DNA from: Acinetobacter cumulans
GTDB taxonomy: Bacteria > Pseudomonadota > Gammaproteobacteria > Pseudomonadales > Moraxellaceae
Direction of reading: 5' to 3'
Length of the DNA: 64,000 nucleotides
Assembly: GCF_003024525.3 (NCBI RefSeq)
Contig: NZ_CP035934.2
Location: 1,116,001-1,180,000, forward strand
The notes below the pieces were generated by a model. The model was not told the DNA's origin. It worked only from the letters and a program-made list of their open reading frames with translations, and made no database searches. Below, in pieces: positions 58,496-64,000 of the stretch. Numbering within the stretch: the stretch's first letter is position 1; the number at the start of each line of letters is the position of its first letter. The position numbers and the translations under genes are program-made.

Positions 58496-59323
58496 ATGCT
58501 GTGTTTTAAAAATGGGGCAGAACAGGCAACAATTGCTTTGTCGGATCGTGCTTTTCATTATGGGGATGGTTGCTTTAGTACCGCGCGTTTACGTGAAGGG
58601 CAACTTGAATTACACGATTTACATTGGGCACGTTTACAACATGCCAATGAGCGATTAGGGCTAAACGCAGATTTATCACTTATTTTAAAAACATTAGCAT
58701 TAATTGTTCAGGCAAATACAAAAGCGTCGGGCACAGTCAAAATTGTGTTGAGCCGTGGTGAAGGACAGCGAGGTTATAGTTGGCCACAGCACCCTGCAGA
58801 TGTATGGCTGTTTTATTATCCTAAAACGCAAACTGATTTTGAATACGACATTATTAAAAGTGGTGTATTGGAGCAGGCGATAGGGTTGAGTATGCCTAAT
58901 TTGGTAGGACTTAAAACCTTGAATCGCTTAGAGCAAGTATTGCTTAAACAAGAGGCCGATCAAAGCAATTGGAGTGAAGCACTCGTTTTAGATATACAAG
59001 GGACAGTTGTTGAAGGTGTGAGCAGTAATTGTTTTATTCGTATAAACGATTCATGGATTACGCCAGAACTTCGTTATAATGGCGTACATGGTGTAATGCG
59101 GGCAGCCATCTTAATGCGTATGCAACAATCTGGCGTTCAGTGTGTGCAACGCTCAATAGATATGAGTGAGATAGCAAATATTCAAAGCTTATTTTTTTGC
59201 AATGCCTTACACCCAATGAAAATTGTTTCACACTTAAATGCGACACCTTTAGATGTTCAGGCCTGTACTGAATTGTTTCATATCCTTCAATTAAATCAGA
59301 TTCATGAATATGTCATCCGCTAA
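58496..59323 (+). CDS. pabC: Aminodeoxychorismate lyase PabC
   Basis: 275-aa PLP-dependent fold-type IV enzyme that releases 4-aminobenzoate for folate. 'DRAFHYGDGCFSTARL' is the family opening, the PLP lysine is in 'LVGLKTLNRLEQVLLKQEA', and 'VVEGVSSNCFIRIND' is the cofactor phosphate loop. It ends inside the start of mltG (20-base overlap), in the conserved pabC-mltG-tmk order. Confidence 0.95.
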   Translation: MLCFKNGAEQATIALSDRAFHYGDGCFSTARLREGQLELHDLHWARLQHANERLGLNADLSLILKTLALIVQANTKASGTVKIVLSRGEGQRGYSWPQHPADVWLFYYPKTQTDFEYDIIKSGVLEQAIGLSMPNLVGLKTLNRLEQVLLKQEADQSNWSEALVLDIQGTVVEGVSSNCFIRINDSWITPELRYNGVHGVMRAAILMRMQQSGVQCVQRSIDMSEIANIQSLFFCNALHPMKIVSHLNATPLDVQACTELFHILQLNQIHEYVIR

Positions 59324-60362
59324 GCCAAAATCTAAAAATAAAAAGCCACAGCCTGCTTCTAAAAAGCCAAAAGTCATTTTACTTGTGCTTTTGCTCATGG
59401 CTGTGATGCTCTGTGCTGTACTATGGTCGAGCTTGTTTAAGTCTTATCCAATTGAGGGTAAAAAACAGATGCTCGCCATTGGTCAGGGCGATACATATTC
59501 AGGTTTTATCGATCGATTGGTGAAGGAAGATAAAGCTAGTTTTCCAATTGTTTTGAAGCTGTATCAAAAATTGATGATACACGACACCTTAAAAGCGGGT
59601 GTATATGAAGTGCGTGAAGGTATGAGCATTCGCGAAGTCATGCAAATGATTTCAAATGTTGATAATGCTCAAATGAATCGCATTTTAGTCATTGAAGGCA
59701 CAACCTTTAAACAATTGATTGAAGCACTAAAAAAAGATCCATTGGTACAACATGATGTATCTCATTTATCTCAAGCTGAGCTGTTAAAGGCATTAGATAT
59801 TCCTTTTGACCATCCTGAAGGCTTATTCGCACCAGATACTTATTTCTTTGCCAAAGGTGAGTCGGATAAAAAGATTTTAAAAGACTTATACAGCCGTCAA
59901 ATGAAAGCTTTAGATCAAGCTTGGGCGAATCGTGCAACAGATTTGCCATATCAAGATAAATACGAAGCGCTGGTAATGGCATCCATTATTGAAAAGGAAA
60001 CCAGTCTCGACAGTGAATTAGAACAGGTGTCAGGCGTATTTGTACGCCGTTTAAAATTAGGCATGCGTTTACAAACCGACCCAACCGTGATTTATGGCAT
60101 GGGTGATAAATATACAGGCAATATTACCCGTCAGGATTTGCGTACGCCAACGCCGTATAATACCTATACTATGAGTGGCTTACCGCCAACACCAATTGCC
60201 TTACCAAGTAAAAAAGCCATAGAAGCGGCTATGCATCCAGATGCTGCAGACAATATTTACTTTGTTGCAACTGGCAATGGTGGGCATAAATTTAGCGCAA
60301 ATTTGCAAGATCATAATCGCGCAGTGCAAGAGTATCTTGCTGTGATACGTTCGAAGAAATAA
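59304..60362 (+). CDS. mltG: Endolytic murein transglycosylase MltG
   Basis: 352-aa inner-membrane YceG-family enzyme that cuts nascent glycan strands. One transmembrane helix (about 26-50), a LysM-like region, then the catalytic domain with the Glu in 'ASIIEKETSLDSE', 'RRLKLGMRLQTDPTVIYG' and 'PYNTYTMSGLPPTPI'. Alternative ATG at 59310. Overlaps pabC. Confidence 0.96.
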   Translation: MNMSSAKPKSKNKKPQPASKKPKVILLVLLLMAVMLCAVLWSSLFKSYPIEGKKQMLAIGQGDTYSGFIDRLVKEDKASFPIVLKLYQKLMIHDTLKAGVYEVREGMSIREVMQMISNVDNAQMNRILVIEGTTFKQLIEALKKDPLVQHDVSHLSQAELLKALDIPFDHPEGLFAPDTYFFAKGESDKKILKDLYSRQMKALDQAWANRATDLPYQDKYEALVMASIIEKETSLDSELEQVSGVFVRRLKLGMRLQTDPTVIYGMGDKYTGNITRQDLRTPTPYNTYTMSGLPPTPIALPSKKAIEAAMHPDAADNIYFVATGNGGHKFSANLQDHNRAVQEYLAVIRSKK

Positions 60363-60371
60363 GGAGTGAGC

Positions 60372-60968
60372 ATGTTTATCAGTTTTGAAGGTACTGAAGG
60401 GGTTGGTAAAACCACGCTCATTCGTAAAATCTATGAGCACTTTCAAAGCCAAGCTCAAGATGTGGTTCTTACACGTGAGCCAGGGGGTACACCTATGGCA
60501 GAGCAGATTCGTGGCTTACTTTTAGCAGTAAATCATGAAGAGCAAATGTGTAATGATACTGAGCTTTTACTGATGTATGCCGCACGTGCGCAACATATTG
60601 CACAAGTGATTATGCCAGCATTAGAAGCAGGGAAAATCGTACTTTGTGATCGTTTTACTGATGCAAGTTTTGCTTATCAATGTGCAGGCCGAGGTTTAAG
60701 TGAAAGCAAACTACAGATGCTAAATGAGCATTTTGTTAGTCGTATGCCCGATGTCACATTTTGGTTAGATGCGCCTATTGAGTTGGGTATGGATCGTGCA
60801 CGAGCACGTGGTGCGCTGGATCGTTTTGAGCAAGAGAAAGTCACTTTCTTTGAGAAAGTAAGGTCGGGTTATGCAAGTTTGGCAATGCGTGAACCACAGC
60901 GTGTGAAACGCTTAGATGCGACACAAAGCCCTGAACATGTTTTTACACAAGCAATGAACTACTTATAA
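60372..60968 (+). CDS. tmk: Thymidylate kinase
   Basis: 198-aa enzyme phosphorylating dTMP to dTDP. P-loop 'FEGTEGVGKTTLIRKI', DR(Y/F) motif 'LCDRFTDASFAYQ', and lid region. ATG 60372 has AAGGAG five bases upstream; a GTG two codons earlier lies within that site. Follows mltG by nine bases. Confidence 0.97.
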   Translation: MFISFEGTEGVGKTTLIRKIYEHFQSQAQDVVLTREPGGTPMAEQIRGLLLAVNHEEQMCNDTELLLMYAARAQHIAQVIMPALEAGKIVLCDRFTDASFAYQCAGRGLSESKLQMLNEHFVSRMPDVTFWLDAPIELGMDRARARGALDRFEQEKVTFFEKVRSGYASLAMREPQRVKRLDATQSPEHVFTQAMNYL

Positions 60969-61073
60969 GTTTTGCATAGATCTGTGACCATGTATGAATA
61001 ATACTGCGATAACTGGATAAATAAATTCACTACACTTGTCCAAATGGTCATAGTTTTCACCAGCAAACTACTT

Positions 61074-61110
61074 TAAAAATCATCCATTACATCGTGATGG
61101 GTGATTTTTA
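61074..61110 (+). promoter_or_regulatory. Hairpin covering the ribosome site of the thioesterase gene (possible terminator of tmk)
   Basis: TAAAAATCATCCAT (61074-61087) pairs with ATGGGTGATTTTTA (61097-61110), 13 of 14 bases. The right arm contains GGGTGA, the likely ribosome site of the ATG at 61111. The structure also ends in a T5 run, so it could equally be the tmk terminator. Confidence 0.6.
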
Positions 61111-61536
61111 ATGTCTGTGAAACTGGAAGAGGTGGTTCAATTTTTATCATTGGTCTATCCGCCGAGTTTAGAAAAGTGTGAAATTTTGGCTGTAGATGAA
61201 CGTTCATCTTCCGTATTGTGGAAAGTGAGTAGCATTGATATTCGCCCAGGCGGAACCATTTCAGGACCCACCATGATGGCATTGGCTGATCTTGCAATGT
61301 ATGTGGCCATTTTGGGAGAAATTGGTTTAGTGGGGCTGGCTGTCACCACAAATATGAACATTAACTTTTTACGTAAGCCTACTGGGGGATTAAATTTGCG
61401 GGCTGAATGCCGCTTAATCAAAGTAGGTAAAGTATTGGTTGTGGGAGAGGTGTGGATTTATTCAGTTGATTCAGAAGATCCCGTCGCGCATGTCACAGGA
61501 ACATATTCGATCCCTCCAAAACGTGAGGCTGAATAA
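61111..61536 (+). CDS. PaaI-type hotdog thioesterase
   Basis: 141-aa hotdog-fold protein with 'RPGGTISGPTMMALADLAMYVAIL' (catalytic region, residues 48-71) and 'TNMNINFLRKPTGG', typical of the PaaI/YigI thioesterase superfamily. It likely hydrolyses acyl- or aryl-CoA. The start codon is directly preceded by a hairpin. Independent unit after tmk. Confidence 0.9.
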   Translation: MSVKLEEVVQFLSLVYPPSLEKCEILAVDERSSSVLWKVSSIDIRPGGTISGPTMMALADLAMYVAILGEIGLVGLAVTTNMNINFLRKPTGGLNLRAECRLIKVGKVLVVGEVWIYSVDSEDPVAHVTGTYSIPPKREAE

Positions 61537-61716
61537 AGACTAATCATGTAAATGAAAAATGCGCATGACCATTTGTCGAATATAAATGCCAACTTTATTG
61601 CAATTGTTGGTGTTTATGTTGGCTACTAGGCGGGAAAATGGACTGACATACAAAATACTTATGTTGCAAAAAAAAATAAAAAATATAATAAAAACAGTTA
61701 GACAGGAATAATAAAA

Positions 61717-62685
61717 ATGGCAGATAAAGATCATGAAGTCCTTCAGCTTTTCACTTCTCGTGTACATCCTTTGTCTGTAAAACTAAGTGAAATGCTCAAT
61801 GAACATTATTCACATCAAAGTGAACGTCGTGGCTGTGGTTATACGCAGGCCACACGTGTGCTCGCGGAGTATGTAAATACCACACGTGATGTCGCAGATT
61901 ATCAAGATTTAAAGTTATTTGAGACATGGGAAGCTAAAAACTTACGCCAGTTAAAAGACCAAAGTAGTTCGTATCAGCTAGAGGTTGATGACTGGCATAA
62001 TCTGGATCAAAATCTGCAAGTTCAACAATTCTTGGCACATGCGCCAGACTCAGATTATAAGCAGCAATTAAAAACTGAATATCAGCTTCAAACAGCATTA
62101 CGTGGACTGGGTCAACATGCGCAGTTAGAGGAAAGCAAGCTCATTTGCGATTTAATTGAGGATGTCATTTTACCTAAGACCCGTGATGGAACAGGGGTGG
62201 TTGAATTAAAAAATCGAAGTGAAAAGCCCAAAGTAGGGTCTTGCCCAATGGCAGAGAATTTTTTTCTAAAAATTGCACATCGTAGAGTATTAAGACAGGG
62301 TGAAATTAATATTTTTATTGATGAACAGGGGAAGCCTCTACTCATGGAAAAAATGAATATGGGAGATAATCACTCTTGTATTAGTTTGCGCCCAGTGATT
62401 ATGAACGGTGTACGACTTCCTGCGGGTTCTTTATTTTCAGTAGATTATGACATTACGCAGATTGCGCAAAAAATTCCAAACCAAGAATATAGTGGCTATA
62501 TCATTCCACATAATGCCATTGATGGTTTCTGGTTTTTAAGATTAACTACTTTGGCTGTTTCTCCAGTACATCGAAAACGAGCGTTTAGTACGCATTTTGA
62601 ACAGCAAGTGGCCAATGGGTTATTTAGCCCAGGGACCACAGAGTTACAACAATTAATGGATGTTGCTTTAGCACAATTGGAATAA
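61717..62685 (+). CDS. Unrecognised 322-aa protein upstream of a deacetylase-family gene
   Basis: No signal peptide or membrane segment. The N-terminal third is helical, with 'CGYTQATRVLAEYVNTT' near residue 40; the middle (about 170-260) has beta-like sequence with 'NIFIDEQGKPLLMEKMNMGDNHSCISL'-type phrases; Cys at 40, 148, 179 and 226 are candidate metal ligands. AGACAGGAAT lies before the ATG. It is followed after five bases by the deacetylase-family gene, which suggests co-transcription. I cannot name the family. Confidence 0.78.
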   Translation: MADKDHEVLQLFTSRVHPLSVKLSEMLNEHYSHQSERRGCGYTQATRVLAEYVNTTRDVADYQDLKLFETWEAKNLRQLKDQSSSYQLEVDDWHNLDQNLQVQQFLAHAPDSDYKQQLKTEYQLQTALRGLGQHAQLEESKLICDLIEDVILPKTRDGTGVVELKNRSEKPKVGSCPMAENFFLKIAHRRVLRQGEINIFIDEQGKPLLMEKMNMGDNHSCISLRPVIMNGVRLPAGSLFSVDYDITQIAQKIPNQEYSGYIIPHNAIDGFWFLRLTTLAVSPVHRKRAFSTHFEQQVANGLFSPGTTELQQLMDVALAQLE

Positions 62686-62690
62686 TTTGC

Positions 62691-63569
62691 ATGTTAGATG
62701 TCTGCTATTCAGCTCAGTATGTGGCACATACACATACCAATAGTATGGAAAAGCTTAAAGCGGTTGCAGATGCATTGGGGACATGGCCTAATATTCGTTT
62801 CCACAGGCCAGAAGTTCTGGATATAGAAATTTTAAAACAGTTACATGACCCAATTTATGTTGATGCTGTTAATACTGGAATACCTGAAAAATTAGCCACA
62901 TTTTCTGGTTTTAAACCGTGGAATACACAGCTGCGTGATGCAGTACTCAATATTAATGCAGGGCAAATTTTGACTGCAGAACTGGCATGGAAAAATGGTA
63001 TTGCTGCCAATATCGCACAAGGATTTCATCATGCGATGCCTGAATTTGGTGGGTCATTTTGCACATTTAATGGTTTAGCACTGGTTGCACAGCAGTTTCC
63101 CAATAAAAAAATATTTGTTTTAGATTGTGATCAACACGGTGGAGACGGTACTGCTGAATTTACGCGACGCTTCAGTAATCTATTTAACTTTAGTATTTAT
63201 GGCTTAATTTTTGGTTGCCCTACATATCCACGTTCCGTGACACGGCATGTTCATAAAGATAAAGGCAGTTTTGTACAATATACGCTGGCCGTGCATGAGG
63301 CTTTTCAAATGGCAAAAGATTGGGGAGCGGACTTAATTGTGTATCAAGCAGGGATGGATTGTCATCAAGCAGATCCTTTTGGCTCTTCATGGTTCAGTAC
63401 GGAACTCATTCAAAAGCGTGAAGAAATGGTGTTTAAACTCGCGCATCGCAGTCAAATACCCATGATGTTTGTATTAGCAGGTGGCTATCAAAAATTAGAA
63501 GATTTGGTGCAATTACACTTATTGAGCTTTCGGGCTGCTCAAGAGGCTTATGGAATTCATCATCCATAG
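62691..63569 (+). CDS. Histone deacetylase-family (arginase/deacetylase fold) protein
   Basis: 292-aa zinc hydrolase of the HDAC/AcuC superfamily. Zinc-site residues are in 'LDCDQHGGDGTAEF' (Asp, His) and 'YQAGMDCHQADPFGS' (Asp); 'FHHAMPEFGGSFCTFNGLA' carries the catalytic His pair. Bacterial relatives deacetylate acetylpolyamines or small acetylated compounds; this substrate is unknown. Overlaps operonically with the 322-aa gene. Confidence 0.88.
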   Translation: MLDVCYSAQYVAHTHTNSMEKLKAVADALGTWPNIRFHRPEVLDIEILKQLHDPIYVDAVNTGIPEKLATFSGFKPWNTQLRDAVLNINAGQILTAELAWKNGIAANIAQGFHHAMPEFGGSFCTFNGLALVAQQFPNKKIFVLDCDQHGGDGTAEFTRRFSNLFNFSIYGLIFGCPTYPRSVTRHVHKDKGSFVQYTLAVHEAFQMAKDWGADLIVYQAGMDCHQADPFGSSWFSTELIQKREEMVFKLAHRSQIPMMFVLAGGYQKLEDLVQLHLLSFRAAQEAYGIHHP

Positions 63570-63591
63570 CAGGCTGAAAATCGGGTAAATA

Positions 63592-63616
63592 TCAGGCCGT
63601 GTAAGCCACGACCTGA
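63592..63616. terminator. Weak terminator-like hairpin after the deacetylase-family gene
   Basis: TCAGGCCGTG and CACGACCTGA pair with one mismatch around TAAGC, followed by GTTTTACTT on the plus strand. Confidence 0.4.
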
Positions 63617-63660
63617 CGTTTTACTTGTTGTTTAAATGGTTTTGAATGATCTACAACGTT

Positions 63661-63999
63661 TTAGTCTTCGTTCACTAGTGGGCAATCGACTTGGAAATTA
63701 GGAGGTGCTAAAACGGTTTTACGTAATTCAGGAGCCAAATCTGGATAATCAAGTGTAAAGTGTAATCCACGAGATTCTTTACGTTCCATCGCACAGCGTA
63801 CAATCATTTCCGAAACTAAAACCAAATTGCGTAATTCAATCAGGTTTTTACTGACTTGATAGTCTTGATAGTATTCTGTGATTTCATGGTTAAGCATTTC
63901 AATTCGATGCAAAGCACGTTGCAAACGCTTGGTCGTACGTACAATCCCCACATAATTCCACATGGTTTGACGTAATTCATCCCAGTTTTGCAAGATCAC
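63661..63999 (-). CDS. nadB: L-aspartate oxidase NadB, C-terminal part
   Basis: The last 112 residues of the FAD enzyme that converts L-aspartate to iminoaspartate in de novo NAD synthesis. The C-terminal helical domain has '[18 protein letters not shown]', '[32 protein letters not shown]' (quoted by phrase) with the conserved Glu-Ser-Arg-Gly-Leu-His segment. The gene runs off the right edge. Confidence 0.93.
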   Translation of the reverse strand: MILQNWDELRQTMWNYVGIVRTTKRLQRALHRIEMLNHEITEYYQDYQVSKNLIELRNLVLVSEMIVRCAMERKESRGLHFTLDYPDLAPELRKTVLAPPNFQVDCPLVNED

Positions 64000-64000
64000 G

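Overview
This window is a stretch of an Acinetobacter-type chromosome (Moraxellaceae, Gammaproteobacteria). The evidence is the AT-rich, gene-dense sequence, a recognisable CarO outer-membrane protein, a stand-alone NadM, a ComEC, a Tol-Pal cluster with YbgC, and two tandem CSLREA / GlyGly-CTERM surface-protein genes of the kind known from Acinetobacter. All family names come from reading the translations; no database search was run.

Layout. 0-5 kb: end of lolC, lolD, comEC and a lipid A acyltransferase. 5-10.8 kb: S49 peptidase, alpha/beta hydrolase, purMN, a PerM-type permease and hda. 10.9-15.1 kb: two tandem CSLREA proteins with GlyGly-CTERM tails, facing an ECF sigma factor / putative anti-sigma / DUF3106 operon. 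16.8-19 kb: SpoU-type RNA methyltransferase, fbp and a 62-aa protein. 19-24.3 kb: pal, tolB, tolA, tolR, tolQ and ybgC, all on the minus strand, with a terminator between tolA and tolB. 24.7-30 kb: a small secreted Cys-containing protein, ruvB, ruvA, an unrecognised 291-aa gene and dgt. 30-33 kb: arylsulfatase and a secreted M28 peptidase. 33.4-37.2 kb: purL.

37.3-41 kb is the clearest accessory segment. It holds a small lipoprotein gene, an unlisted 42-codon membrane ORF, an unrecognised 224-codon gene split by a complete 1,323-bp IS3-family element whose own transposase is frameshifted, a YqfO-type protein, and two members of an interspersed hairpin-repeat family. A third member lies between ruvA and ruvB. 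41-49 kb: nitroreductase, enoyl-CoA hydratase, nadM, YceI protein, divergent argP/argO, bcp, a small secreted protein, queC, queE and dapD. 49.4-51.5 kb: carO and a FadL-type porin. 51.6-58.3 kb: a sulfate-assimilation locus (cysB, cysA, cysW, cysT, a small hydrolase and two sbp copies). 58.5-64 kb: pabC-mltG-tmk, a hotdog thioesterase, an unrecognised 322-aa protein with a histone-deacetylase-family partner, and the 3' end of nadB.

Most of the window is core metabolism and envelope biology. I saw no CRISPR array, tRNA, rRNA, prophage or recognisable defence operon. The items most worth a second look are the GlyGly-CTERM pair, the IS-split gene with its exact 3-bp duplication, the three-hairpin repeat family, the 42-aa membrane ORF, and the unrecognised 291-aa and 322-aa proteins.
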